This document shows, in pieces, positions 1 to 8,129 of a stretch of DNA of 36,541 nucleotides (position 1 is its first letter; every line of letters begins with the position of its first letter). Below the pieces are notes generated by a model, which worked only from the letters and a program-made list of their open reading frames with translations, was not told where the DNA came from and did not search any database. The stretch covers positions 1-36,541 of the forward strand of contig CAYGPP010000024.1 of the NCBI GenBank assembly GCA_964351885.1, given 5' to 3'. The stretch comes from Marinoscillum sp964351885 (lineage in GTDB: Bacteria; Bacteroidota; Bacteroidia; Cytophagales; Cyclobacteriaceae). The translations under genes were made by a program, and so were the position numbers.

Positions 1-560
1 ACGTCCAAAACATCGGTTGCCGTAAATTCCTCAGGACTGGTTTTGTAATAGTAGGTAGCCAAGGTCATGTATGGAGTCAAATTGAAATTCGAAATATCCT
101 TGCTTTCTTGTGCATACAAGTCTTGATATATGGTGCGTAACAATGCATACTTACTAGAGTTCTTGTAGTAAAGCTTGAAAGCAGTGTAAGCCTTGCGATC
201 AACTGCGTCTTTAGAGTTAAAGTACTCCACACGTTTGTCATACGTCCAGAGTAAAGAATCTTCTAATCCCGCTCTTCGTTCGTCGGTGATTTCCTTATCA
301 AGAAGTTCTTCGATGATTTTACCTGCGTCCTTATAGATTGATTCATGCAGAGTAGGCGTATTGGTTAACAGCCAATTGACCGTGGCAAATGATTCTTCCC
401 ACTTATCAGTCTGAATCAGTATTTTGTAATAAGCTTGTTTTTCTTTCGTTGCACGCTCTTCCTCTGGGTCTTCGGGCCAATTCCAACCTGAATTATTTAT
501 TTGTGAATAAGACGCAAAACCAATAAGAAGAAGTAAAAAAACGGCTGATATTCTGTACAT
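1..560 (-). CDS. Secreted TPR-like hypothetical protein (3' part missing)
   Basis: The reading frame starts at an ATG at 560 and stays open to the left window edge, so only the N-terminal 186 or so residues are present. The protein begins with a typical signal peptide (MYRISAVFLLLLIGFASYSQ), so it is probably exported to the periplasm. The mature part is helical and rich in Tyr, Lys and Glu. It has a stretch WLLTNTP followed by ESIYKDAGKIIEELL, which resembles a Bacteroidota family of secreted tetratricopeptide-repeat proteins of about 400 residues. That family assignment is from memory and its function is unknown. It is divergent from marC, with a 93-base gap between the two starts. Confidence 0.7.
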   Translation of the reverse strand, partial: MYRISAVFLLLLIGFASYSQINNSGWNWPEDPEEERATKEKQAYYKILIQTDKWEESFATVNWLLTNTPTLHESIYKDAGKIIEELLDKEITDERRAGLEDSLLWTYDKRVEYFNSKDAVDRKAYTAFKLYYKNSSKYALLRTIYQDLYAQESKDISNFNLTPYMTLATYYYKTSPEEFTATDVLD

Positions 561-623
561 GCTTTGTGATGTTATATTTTGTGCAATTTCTAACAAAAAT
601 CGTGAGATGGCTAAAATCCAAAC

Positions 624-631
624 TAGCTTTG
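624..631 (+). promoter_or_regulatory. Bacteroidota -7 promoter element ahead of marC
   Basis: TAGCTTTG matches the Bacteroidota -7 consensus TAnnTTTG and ends 22 bases before the marC ATG. At the preferred 19-base spacing upstream the -33 triplet reads GTG instead of TTG, one mismatch. It would drive the marC-rnhA-trmN6 unit. Confidence 0.45.
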
Positions 632-653
632 CGCTAAATTTTTAAATAAAAAG

Positions 654-1226
654 ATGTTCAATTTTAAAGAAATTCTATCAGTAAGCCTGATACTTTTTTC
701 AGTCATTGATATTTTAGGGAGTGTTCCAATTATCATAGACTTACGTAAAAAGGCGGGTCATGTTCAGTCTGAGAAGGCTACATTGGCCTCAGGGGGCTTA
801 ATGGTTCTTTTTCTTTTTTTGGGAGAAGCGATTCTTGGACTTTTTGGAATTGACATAGGGTCGTTTGCTATTGCAGGAGCACTCATTATGTTTTTCTTAG
901 GATTGGAAATGGTCCTGGGGATTCATTTTTTCAAATCAGACAATGAAGACTTAAGCTCTTCATCAATTGTTCCTATAGCTTTTCCGCTAATTGCCGGAGC
1001 TGGCACGCTGACAACTTTGATATCCTTAAAGTCCATATATGCCACGCCAAATATACTAGTTGGTGTAGTTGTCAACCTGTTATTTGTCTATCTCGTGCTA
1101 AAATCATCTAGTTGGTTAGAGAAGAAAATAGGTGTAGCGGGTTTTAATGTTTTGCGTAAAGTTTTTGGGATAATTCTATTATCCATCGCCATCAAAATAT
1201 TCAAAACGCACCTGCTGACTTTATGA
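654..1226 (+). CDS. MarC family integral membrane protein (UPF0056)
   Basis: This 190-residue, very hydrophobic protein has about six predicted membrane helices (roughly residues 5-25, 43-65, 68-90, 105-128, 132-150 and 165-186) and little else, which is the architecture and length of the MarC/UPF0056 family. The loop with PIAFPLIAGAGTLTT is a typical family signature, and the N-terminal half has the parallel segment SVIDILGSVPIIIDL. MarC proteins are inner-membrane proteins of uncertain role; the old link to multiple antibiotic resistance has not held up. Its stop overlaps the rnhA start in ATGA, so the two are probably translationally coupled. Confidence 0.85.
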   Translation: MFNFKEILSVSLILFSVIDILGSVPIIIDLRKKAGHVQSEKATLASGGLMVLFLFLGEAILGLFGIDIGSFAIAGALIMFFLGLEMVLGIHFFKSDNEDLSSSSIVPIAFPLIAGAGTLTTLISLKSIYATPNILVGVVVNLLFVYLVLKSSSWLEKKIGVAGFNVLRKVFGIILLSIAIKIFKTHLLTL

Positions 1227-1678
1227 TCAAAGTATATACAGATGGCTCAGCCAAAGGAAACCCTGGTAATGGGGGTTATGGAGCTATTATGGACTTTCAG
1301 GGGAAGCGAAAAGAATTATCTGAAGGCTTTCGCTTGACCACTAACAATAGAATGGAATTGCTCGCTGTAATCGTAGCATTAGAAACTATCAAACAGCCTG
1401 GTTGGAAAGTGCTTGTTACTTCAGACTCTAAATATGTAGTGGATGCCGTAGAGAAAGGCTGGGTTTTTGGATGGGAAAAGAAGAATTACAAAGGCAAGAA
1501 GAACCCAGATCTTTGGGCTCGTTTTTTGACTATTTATCGACAGCATGATGTCCGATTTAATTGGGTGAAAGGTCACGCTGGTCATCCGGAGAATGAACGT
1601 TGTGATGAGTTGGCTGTTGGGGCCGCTGAAGGTAGTGATCTTAAAGTCGATACTTTTTTCGAAGAAAACCAAGCCTGA
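1223..1678 (+). CDS. rnhA: Ribonuclease HI
   Basis: The 151-residue protein is a complete, normal-length type 1 ribonuclease H, which cuts the RNA strand of RNA:DNA hybrids in the cytoplasm (Okazaki primers, R-loops). The start YTDGSAKGNPG, the NNRMEL motif and the end segment VKGHAGHPENERCDELA are all present. The four acidic catalytic residues are visible as D7, E45, D68 and D128, and H121 or H118 is the likely flap histidine. It begins inside the marC stop codon (ATGA) and is followed after one base by the trmN6 ATG, so the three genes look like one operon. Confidence 0.96.
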   Translation: MIKVYTDGSAKGNPGNGGYGAIMDFQGKRKELSEGFRLTTNNRMELLAVIVALETIKQPGWKVLVTSDSKYVVDAVEKGWVFGWEKKNYKGKKNPDLWARFLTIYRQHDVRFNWVKGHAGHPENERCDELAVGAAEGSDLKVDTFFEENQA

Positions 1679-1679
1679 A

Positions 1680-2393
1680 ATGGCCAATTCGTTTTTCCAG
1701 TTTAAACAATTCAGGATTGATCAAGCTGGAGTGGCTATGAAAGTTACTACGGATGCATGTCTATTTGGAGCTTGGGTCGCATCACTGGGTTTAGCACCTC
1801 GCAGAATGCTGGATATTGGGTCAGGAACGGGTCTTTTGGCTTTAATGCTTGCTCAGAAATTTGTAGAGGCAGAGATTATAGCACTTGAAATCGAAGAACA
1901 TGCTTGCGAAAGAGCGAGCGAAAATTCAGTTGCAAGTAGTTGGGAAGACCGAATCGCAATACTTCATTCAAGCCTTCAAAATTACAAGTCTGAAAGTTCA
2001 TTTGACTTGATCATATCTAATCCGCCATTTTTCAGCAAAAGCCTGAAATCGAAAACGAACGGGCAAAACTTGGCAATTCATGATGATTCATTGACACAAG
2101 AAGAGTTGCTTGCTGGGATAAAGCGCAATCTCTCACCCGAAGGAAAAGCCTTCGTTCTATATCCTCCAAATGAAATGGACTCATTCATCGCATTGGCTAG
2201 AGCCAATGGATTGTTTGTACGTGAGAAAGTGGATGTTTATGACCGACCCAATTCCTATGTACTGAGAACGATGGCTTGCTTTGGGTTTAAGAACGTAGAT
2301 TTAAAGATAGATTCAATAGTCATCAAGTCGACCGATAACGATTATACAGATCAGTTTAAAACGCTCTTAAGCAGTTATTATCTCCATCTCTGA
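1680..2393 (+). CDS. trmN6: tRNA1(Val) (adenine(37)-N6)-methyltransferase (TrmN6/YfiC-like)
   Basis: This 237-residue S-adenosylmethionine-dependent methyltransferase has motif I LDIGSGTGLLALMLAQ (about residues 43-58) and the NPPFF motif typical of enzymes that methylate exocyclic adenine amines. The start segment FQFKQFRIDQAGVAMKVTTDACLFGAW is characteristic of YfiC/TrmN6, which modifies A37 of tRNA-Val. I chose the ATG at 1680, one base after the rnhA stop, because the family begins here. The frame stays open upstream to 1593, but that part only overlaps rnhA. It converges on the saccharopine dehydrogenase gene with a 10-base gap. Confidence 0.88.
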   Translation: MANSFFQFKQFRIDQAGVAMKVTTDACLFGAWVASLGLAPRRMLDIGSGTGLLALMLAQKFVEAEIIALEIEEHACERASENSVASSWEDRIAILHSSLQNYKSESSFDLIISNPPFFSKSLKSKTNGQNLAIHDDSLTQEELLAGIKRNLSPEGKAFVLYPPNEMDSFIALARANGLFVREKVDVYDRPNSYVLRTMACFGFKNVDLKIDSIVIKSTDNDYTDQFKTLLSSYYLHL

Positions 2394-2403
2394 AACTTCT
2401 AAA

Positions 2404-3732
2404 TCAAGAGATAGTCTCTCTTTCCGAAAAGATAAATCCTAGAGTTTCCAATTCCTCAAGAATAGGATTGTAAATGGCTCTTTTGGTTGGGATGTTTACG
2501 CCGGTTGTTTTTATTTTCCCTTGTAGTACCAATTTAGCAGCGATTCCCAAAGGTAGACCAACCGTTTTTGACATGGCTGTATTGACCGCACTATCTCCTA
2601 TGGTTACCATATGCGATTGGATCTCTTTTGGCCTACCATTCTCCAAGTAGTTGAACTTATGCCACATCACTATCATGTCTTTGTCTTCAGGGTTTAACGT
2701 CCATTTTTTCTTTAAGATATGCTCTAGTATCTGAGCTGGCGTGCCTTCATCTAACCCTACCAGTTCTTGAGAGAAAATATCTAGCCACTGCATCTTATAC
2801 ATTTCCTCAGACTCAAGGCCTATATTCATATAATGAGCAAGTTTTAGCTCTACAGAATCGTACGGGTTATAGCCTAAAAAAGAGTTAATAAAATCGCGGT
2901 GAGACATTTCAGAGACCTTATCCATCTTGTAGGTATCCTCTGTAGCACCAAGTTGGACGAAGATGTCCCAAGCTTTACAAAATCCTGTCCGTCTCAGTGT
3001 TCCGCGATAGAGGGTTCTGATTCCTCTTAGGTTATACTGATCCAAATATTTCAATGAGTCACGATTGGCATATCCTTCAAAGTATCCGTATCCAGGTATG
3101 TGGATTATCTCGGTGCGATTGAAAAGCTTATGGTATGGAATGTACTTGTATTTAGATTCTTGAATGAATTTGACATTACCTGTTCCGGCTAATACGACAT
3201 TTCTAGGATTCCAAGTGAATTTGTATTGCCATGGATTATCGCTGACTTGATCATCAGCTAATAGACCACCTGTAAAAGTTTCAAAGGCGGTAAGTTCATG
3301 TCCATTGTCTTTTATCCTATCAAGGACTCTCATAGCAGACATATGATCCAACCCCGGATCTAGGCCAAGTTCCATAATACACTGGTTTCCTTTTTCAGCA
3401 AATTGATCTGAAAGCGCTCGGATATCTTCCGATACATAAGAGGCAGTCAACATGTCTCGTCCGATTTTCGCGCAGATAGTGGCCACTATTATGTGCATAC
3501 TTGCCGGCAACATACTAATAACTAAGTCCGCTTTTGAGATTTCGTATTTAGCTTGTTTTTCGTCAGAGGCATCAAATGAAATCACTTGTGCATTAGGAAA
3601 CTTTGATTGAGCCAATTGAGTATCCTTTTCTCCTATTGTGACTTTCCAATCATTGGCTCGGGCATTATCCAACAAATAATTGATCATTGAGGTAGAAGAG
3701 CGACCAGCTCCGAGGATGAGTATATTTTTCAT
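2404..3732 (-). CDS. Saccharopine dehydrogenase family protein
   Basis: This 442-residue protein starts with a Rossmann nucleotide-binding fold (ILILGAGRSSTSMINYLL) and carries the saccharopine dehydrogenase segments MELGLDPGLDHMSAM, ETFTGGLLADD and FTWNPRNV. It ends with KTTGVNIPTKRAIYNPILEELETLG-type sequence, as in Lys9/LKR-SDH C-terminal domains. Family enzymes interconvert saccharopine, glutamate and 2-aminoadipate semialdehyde in lysine metabolism, but related carboxyspermidine and unknown dehydrogenases exist, so the substrate is inferred. I chose the ATG at 3732, which sits right before the Rossmann strand, rather than an upstream TTG. It is last in the minus-strand run ubiE-porT-SDR, after a 73-base gap. 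Confidence 0.85.
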   Translation of the reverse strand: MKNILILGAGRSSTSMINYLLDNARANDWKVTIGEKDTQLAQSKFPNAQVISFDASDEKQAKYEISKADLVISMLPASMHIIVATICAKIGRDMLTASYVSEDIRALSDQFAEKGNQCIMELGLDPGLDHMSAMRVLDRIKDNGHELTAFETFTGGLLADDQVSDNPWQYKFTWNPRNVVLAGTGNVKFIQESKYKYIPYHKLFNRTEIIHIPGYGYFEGYANRDSLKYLDQYNLRGIRTLYRGTLRRTGFCKAWDIFVQLGATEDTYKMDKVSEMSHRDFINSFLGYNPYDSVELKLAHYMNIGLESEEMYKMQWLDIFSQELVGLDEGTPAQILEHILKKKWTLNPEDKDMIVMWHKFNYLENGRPKEIQSHMVTIGDSAVNTAMSKTVGLPLGIAAKLVLQGKIKTTGVNIPTKRAIYNPILEELETLGFIFSERETIS

Positions 3733-3805
3733 CGCAATAGTTGGGGTTTGGGGTAATGTTGTTTTTAGCAAACCTAGCAGAACCTTTTACGATTGCAAGT
3801 GGGTT

Positions 3806-4561
3806 TTAAGAATTCTTATTCACCATAGTGGCGGTGGCCTGTGCGGTGGGTAGTATCAGAAGATCGGCTATGTTGACATGAGCAGGTCGTGAAAGGATAA
3901 ATTCAATTGTCTCCGCTATATCCTGAGCTACTAATGGATCAAAACCTTGATAAACGCTTTTTGCTTTGGCCTGATCACCCTTAAATCGTACTTCTGAAAA
4001 CTCTGTATTCACAAGACCGGGTTTGATTTCACTTACTTTGATACCAAATGGATTCAAGTCTTGTCGCATTCCTTTTGATATGGCATCTACGGCATGTTTC
4101 GAAGCATTATAAACATTTCCCTTTGGATAAACTTCTATTCCTGCAATAGACCCAATATTGATAATGTGTCCTTTTTTGGCTTTTACCATACCAGGGATTA
4201 TTTGCTTACTTACGTAGAGTAGACCTTTCACATTGATGTCAATCATCGCATCCCAATCTGCTACATCTCCTTCATGAATCCAATCTATACCATGAGCATT
4301 ACCCGCATTGTTAATCAACACCGAAACGTTTTTCCATTCCATTGGAAGATTGCCTATTGCTTCATCAACTGCAGTCTTATCTTTCACATCAAATGATAGT
4401 GCCAGTACTTTGGTTGAGACCTGAAGCTTGTTGGATAATTTTTCTAACCGTTCAGTTCTTCTTCCACAAATAATGAGTTGGTACTTTTGAGCAAGTATTT
4501 CCGCACAAGCTTTACCTATACCACTTGTTGCCCCGGTTATTAAAGCTATTGGTTTACTCAT
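3806..4561 (-). CDS. Short-chain dehydrogenase/reductase (YdfG-like NADP-dependent)
   Basis: The 251-residue protein is a classical SDR. It has the cofactor motif GATSGIG (residues 10-16), NNAG at 84-87, the catalytic serine S138 and the YxxxK pair Y151/K155. CGRRTERLEKL after the second strand suggests NADP(H) preference, because basic residues follow it. Overall it resembles YdfG, which oxidises serine, allo-threonine and 3-hydroxy acids, but the real substrate cannot be read from sequence. Its ATG overlaps the porT stop (ATGA), so it is probably co-translated with porT and ubiE. Confidence 0.88.
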   Translation of the reverse strand: MSKPIALITGATSGIGKACAEILAQKYQLIICGRRTERLEKLSNKLQVSTKVLALSFDVKDKTAVDEAIGNLPMEWKNVSVLINNAGNAHGIDWIHEGDVADWDAMIDINVKGLLYVSKQIIPGMVKAKKGHIINIGSIAGIEVYPKGNVYNASKHAVDAISKGMRQDLNPFGIKVSEIKPGLVNTEFSEVRFKGDQAKAKSVYQGFDPLVAQDIAETIEFILSRPAHVNIADLLILPTAQATATMVNKNS

Positions 4562-5331
4562 CTCTTCTTTTTCATGGCCTGTTTGAGATAAGTCGGACCA
4601 CCTTCAAAAGTGATATAAAATGCGATGTTTTGATAGGAGAGACGTTTCAGCGCAACATCATAAGTATTAGAGTCATTGGTGAGCATATTGCGCAATCCCC
4701 AATTGTACCGAACTTCCGGTGACAGTTTGAACAGTGGAAAGTATAAGTCAAAACCAATACCTGCCTCAATCCCCAGGTTCCAATTACGCAGTGTCAGTCT
4801 TTCTTTAGTGTCAAGTTCGTCACCTTGACCAGCAGCCTCAAAAGCTGGATTGATACCTCCTACGGTATATATGGCTATGTTTCCCCTTCGGGTAGATTTG
4901 TATTTCAATAACAGTGGCAACTCCACCATTACTGGGGGTTTAAGTTCCTTTATGGTTCTTCCATCAGTAAACCTGTAGGTCAGATCATATTCGTAAAAAC
5001 CAACCGTCGGAAGAACTCTAAAGCTTAGGTAAGGAGCAAGAAGCATATCCACAACAAAACCAACTCTCCAGCCAGGTAGATTACCAGGAACGATCGAGTG
5101 TAAAGAGTCTAATGCAGGGGAGGCATAGGCGTCCGAGTATCGGATTTTGTACTTCGCATTATGAAGACCAATGGCAAAACCATAGTGAATCCACTGCGCA
5201 TCGTAATCTATGAGATTCTCAGTAGTTTCGTTTTGAGCATGCGCAGGAAGCACACAAATCAAAGAGAGTAGTATGACTACTACTTGGTACCTATATAAAT
5301 TGAGCTTATGCCTAAGGTTAATACTTTGCAT
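4558..5331 (-). CDS. porT: PorT family outer-membrane beta-barrel protein, type IX secretion
   Basis: This 257-residue protein has a long signal peptide (residues 1-33, ending AHAQ) and then alternating amphipathic strands with aromatic ends, as expected for a small beta-barrel. The segments PPVMVELPLLLKYKS, YTVGGINPAF and GIGFDLYFPLFKLSPEVRYNWGL match my memory of PorT/SprT, a protein needed for the Bacteroidota type IX secretion system. Placement directly behind ubiE is also typical of porT in this phylum. The only plausible start is the ATG at 5331, which lies inside ubiE and gives a 52-base overlap. The general 'porin family' label is the cautious alternative. Confidence 0.82.
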   Translation of the reverse strand: MQSINLRHKLNLYRYQVVVILLSLICVLPAHAQNETTENLIDYDAQWIHYGFAIGLHNAKYKIRYSDAYASPALDSLHSIVPGNLPGWRVGFVVDMLLAPYLSFRVLPTVGFYEYDLTYRFTDGRTIKELKPPVMVELPLLLKYKSTRRGNIAIYTVGGINPAFEAAGQGDELDTKERLTLRNWNLGIEAGIGFDLYFPLFKLSPEVRYNWGLRNMLTNDSNTYDVALKRLSYQNIAFYITFEGGPTYLKQAMKKKR

Positions 5332-6002
5332 TGAGTATTCTTAAATCCTACTTTCTCCAAGATATCTAAAAATAACTTTCCATCTGGGAAAGCTCTCACA
5401 GACTCAGGAAGATAAGTGTAGGCTGCTTGGTCTTTAGAGATGGCATTACCAATTTTCGGTAATACCCACTTAAAATAAAAATTATACAACTGTTTGAACG
5501 GGAAGGACTTAGGTTTCGAGAATTCTAAAATAACTGTCTTACCACCTGGCTTGAGTACCCGATACATATCTGCCAATCCTTTCTCTAGATTTTCGAAGTT
5601 TCTTACGCCAAAGGAAACGATAACAGCATCAAATTTATTGTCCTCAAACTGTAGGGCTTCTGAGTCACCAGACAAGAGCTCAATTTTCTGATCAAGTTTC
5701 CGCTTGATCATTTTCTCTCTCCCTACGGAGAGCATTCCCTCTGAGATATCTACTCCGGTGATTTTGTCTGGACTAAGCGCTAGCGCTTCGATCGCAAAAT
5801 CTCCTGTCCCAGTCGCAATGTCTAGAATTTGTTTAGGTGCATCATCCTTGAGTTGACGAATTGCCTTTTTTCTCCATGCTATGTCTATTCCTAAGCTCAA
5901 AAAATGATTGAGAAAATCATATTTTCCACTTATGTTATCAAACATGGTGGCAACCTGCTCTTTCTTGCTGCCCTGCTTATCTTTGTAAGGTATTACGCTC
6001 AT
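5280..6002 (-). CDS. ubiE: Demethylmenaquinone methyltransferase (UbiE/MenG)
   Basis: The 240-residue enzyme methylates demethylmenaquinone to menaquinone, the respiratory quinone of this phylum. The family signature FDNISGKYDFLNHFLSLGIDIAWR lies near the N-terminus, followed by the SAM-binding DIATGTGDFAIEAL and by SFGVRNFENLEKGLADMYRVLKPGG, which are diagnostic for UbiE/MenG. The C-terminus GISSIYIGTK is also typical. I took the ATG at 6002; the frame is open to a TTG at 6014, but MSVIPYKDKQGSKK is the natural N-terminus. It is the first gene of the ubiE-porT-SDR run and is divergent from ysxC with a 59-base gap. Confidence 0.95.
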   Translation of the reverse strand: MSVIPYKDKQGSKKEQVATMFDNISGKYDFLNHFLSLGIDIAWRKKAIRQLKDDAPKQILDIATGTGDFAIEALALSPDKITGVDISEGMLSVGREKMIKRKLDQKIELLSGDSEALQFEDNKFDAVIVSFGVRNFENLEKGLADMYRVLKPGGKTVILEFSKPKSFPFKQLYNFYFKWVLPKIGNAISKDQAAYTYLPESVRAFPDGKLFLDILEKVGFKNTQCKVLTLGISSIYIGTK

Positions 6003-6061
6003 ATTCGCTTGCAATATTAGTTTAAAACAGTGCGTTTATCTTGATTGTTAAAAATTATTCT

Positions 6062-6667
6062 ATGAAGCCAATTTATTCGGCAGAGTTTGTCAAAAGTAGC
6101 GCTAGGTTTGAGGATTGTCCTCCAACCAAGTTGCCTGAGTACGCTTTTATTGGTAGATCCAATGTGGGTAAATCATCCTTAATAAATCTGCTTACCAATC
6201 ACGGAAAACTTGCGAAAGTCTCTTCAAAGCCAGGTAAAACCCAGTTGATTAATCACTTTTTGATCGACAAAGAATGGTATTTAGTGGATTTACCGGGTTA
6301 TGGATGGGCGAAAGTGAGTAAGTCAAGCAAAGCGGACTGGAAGAAAATGATTGCACGCTATTTTGAGCAAAGGGAAAACCTGACGAGTGTTTTTGTTTTG
6401 ATAGATTCAAGATTGGAACCACAGCAAATTGATATTGATTTTGTCAATAGCATAGGCGAAGCGGGATTGCCTTTGACCATGATATTTACAAAAGTGGATA
6501 AGAAAGGAGCTAATAAAGCCCATTCTCATATTGCCGCCTTCCAGAAAATCTTGAAACGGGAGTGGGACGAATTACCAGAGTATTTTATGACCTCCACTGT
6601 GACGGGTCAGGGGAAAGATGAAGTGATTAATCACATCAGAAAAATCAACGAAGCATTGGTAAAATAA
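6062..6667 (+). CDS. engB: Ribosome biogenesis GTP-binding protein YsxC/EngB
   Basis: This 201-residue cytoplasmic GTPase takes part in large-subunit ribosome assembly. The G1 loop GRSNVGKSS is at residues 31-39, the G2 region follows as KPGKTQ, G3 is DLPGYGWA, and G4 is TKVDK. This order and the N-terminal AEFVKSSARFEDCPP are typical of EngB. The ATG at 6062 was chosen over an upstream TTG at 6041 because family members start just before the AEFVKS segment. It has a 61-base gap to the next gene, which has its own promoter element. Confidence 0.95.
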   Translation: MKPIYSAEFVKSSARFEDCPPTKLPEYAFIGRSNVGKSSLINLLTNHGKLAKVSSKPGKTQLINHFLIDKEWYLVDLPGYGWAKVSKSSKADWKKMIARYFEQRENLTSVFVLIDSRLEPQQIDIDFVNSIGEAGLPLTMIFTKVDKKGANKAHSHIAAFQKILKREWDELPEYFMTSTVTGQGKDEVINHIRKINEALVK

Positions 6668-6695
6668 TCTATTTCGCAATTGCACCTTCAATAAC

Positions 6696-6703
6696 TACTT
6701 TTG
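6696..6703 (+). promoter_or_regulatory. Bacteroidota -7 promoter element ahead of the DUF5606 gene
   Basis: TACTTTTG matches TAnnTTTG exactly. At exactly 19 bases upstream the -33 triplet is TCG, one mismatch from TTG. The ATG follows 25 bases after the element, a normal leader length for this phylum. Confidence 0.55.
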
Positions 6704-6728
6704 CGATTGAAAAAATTAACAGTTCAAT

Positions 6729-7199
6729 ATGGAATTTAGTGAAGTAGCCGCAATATCAGGTAAAGGAGGTTTATTTAAGATCGTATCACCTACCAGAACG
6801 GGAGTGATTTTAGAAGCTTTGGATGGCAGCAAAAAGAAAATGATTGCTAATGTTCAGTCCAAGGTCTCGATTTTGTCTGATATCTCTATTTATACTACAG
6901 ATGAAGAGGGAGCAGTGCCACTCCAAGATGTGATGCGTAAAATTCACAAAGAGTTCAATGGAGATACGGATTTGACTTCCAATTCTGATCCAGAGGAATT
7001 AAAGTCATTTTTGAAATTTGTATTGCCAGAATATGACGAGGAGCGTGTATATGTTTCTGATATTAAGAAGCTGGTCACTTGGTACAATACTATGGCTACC
7101 GTTTTACCGGAACTATTAGTGGAGCAGAAGGAAGAAGGTGACAAAGCAAAGAATGCAGATACACCGGACTCTAATTCAGAAGAGAAAAGCAAAGATTAG
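6729..7199 (+). CDS. DUF5606 domain-containing protein
   Basis: This 156-residue protein belongs to a Bacteroidota family of unknown function. The N-terminal half has the typical sequence AAISGKGGLFKIVSPTRTG followed by VILEALDGSKKK and an SVLSDISIYT-like stretch, which I recognise as DUF5606. It looks like a small beta-rich domain. A helical segment with NSDPEELKSFLKFVLPEYDEERVY follows, and then a charged Lys/Glu/Ser-rich tail (about 138-156) that is likely disordered. No signal peptide or membrane helix is visible, so it is probably cytoplasmic. Its stop overlaps the GTG start of the thioesterase gene by one base. Confidence 0.82.
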   Translation: MEFSEVAAISGKGGLFKIVSPTRTGVILEALDGSKKKMIANVQSKVSILSDISIYTTDEEGAVPLQDVMRKIHKEFNGDTDLTSNSDPEELKSFLKFVLPEYDEERVYVSDIKKLVTWYNTMATVLPELLVEQKEEGDKAKNADTPDSNSEEKSKD

Positions 7200-7633
7200 T
7201 GACGGCTTTCAGTCAAAAATTTCAAGTAATTTGGGCCAATCTTGATCCTAATGCTCACGTTAGGCATACTGCGTACAATGATTATGCAGCCCAAGTACGG
7301 GTTGGTTTTTTTGAAAAGTTCGGCTTATCACATGGTCAGATGACGACTTCTCATCTTGGAATGATTTTGTTTCATGAAGATACAACGTTCAAGAATGAGG
7401 TTTTGATGAATGATAAGATCACTGTTGATTGTGCTGCTCTAGGATTTAGGAAAGATTTTAAGGTTTGGAAATTGCGTCATCAGATCTGGAAGGAAAATGG
7501 AGACTTGGCATGTACAGTAATAGCGACTGGAGCATTCATGGATTTGACCGCACGAAAAGTGGTGATACCTCCAAAGGAGGTTATAGAAATTTTGAAAGGA
7601 GTTCCAAAAACAGATGACTTTGGGTGTTTCTAA
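7199..7633 (+). CDS. Acyl-CoA thioesterase, hotdog-fold (4HBT family)
   Basis: The 144-residue protein has the hotdog-fold thioesterase pattern WANLDPNAHVRHTAYNDYAAQVRVGFFEKFG. D16 sits where the catalytic aspartate of YbgC/FadM-like enzymes lies, next to a conserved His/Arg and Asn-Asp pair. The family hydrolyses acyl-CoA or aromatic-CoA thioesters, but the substrate is not visible. The start is a GTG at 7199 that shares one base with the previous stop, and no ATG occurs in frame before the conserved core. It is probably translated together with the DUF5606 gene. Confidence 0.85.
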   Translation: MTAFSQKFQVIWANLDPNAHVRHTAYNDYAAQVRVGFFEKFGLSHGQMTTSHLGMILFHEDTTFKNEVLMNDKITVDCAALGFRKDFKVWKLRHQIWKENGDLACTVIATGAFMDLTARKVVIPPKEVIEILKGVPKTDDFGCF

Positions 7634-7668
7634 TTTCTGAAGATCAAGCATAGGCTATAACTTAATAG

Positions 7669-7992
7669 ATGGAAAATCTAGAATTAGTAAAATCAATTAG
7701 CCAGCTCATATCCAATGATTTCCACTTTGAAATTGAATTTCAGACTGAAGACAAAGAAAGTCCACTTTCAGAGTTAGAAAATTGGTTAGCTGATCAAATA
7801 AAAATATTACTGGATCAAGATTTCTCTTATTTACTCAATGTCATGTATAGACTTGATATCAAGGAAGAGAGATTTAGAGCCATCCTCAACCTAACGCCAG
7901 TTGTAGATTTACCAAAAGCCTTAGCCAAGGAGATCATCGCTAGGGAGAAGAAAAAGGTGCTAACCCGAATAGCTTATTCCTCAAAGCAATAG
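7669..7992 (+). CDS. Small hypothetical protein, all-helical
   Basis: This 107-residue protein is not one I can assign to a named family. The sequence is predicted to be almost wholly helical, with no signal peptide. Its middle, LADQIKILLDQDFSYLLNVMYRLDIKEERFRAIL, and its end with AKEIIAREKKKVLTR recall small uncharacterised proteins that I believe are widespread in Bacteroidota, but this is from memory. It starts 35 bases after the thioesterase gene on the same strand and probably shares its transcript. Codon use looks like that of its neighbours, which supports a real gene. Confidence 0.7.
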   Translation: MENLELVKSISQLISNDFHFEIEFQTEDKESPLSELENWLADQIKILLDQDFSYLLNVMYRLDIKEERFRAILNLTPVVDLPKALAKEIIAREKKKVLTRIAYSSKQ

Positions 7993-8129
7993 AGTTCGTT
8001 TAGTGCCTTGATGAGTAGAATTTATTTACCCTCAATTGGGTATTAAAACATCATGCGATTTGATTTCGCTCATTAGTTAATCAAAATGAGACGGTGAATG
8101 CCCTGCGACTCTAATAGTCGTGAGGCTTC

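Noticed and set aside
8105..8121. Hairpin GCGACT-CTAAT-AGTCGT between the small helical protein gene and fbp
   Set aside because: The stem is short (6 pairs including a G-U) and there is no T tract on either strand, so I did not call it a terminator. Convergent readthrough control is possible but not supported.
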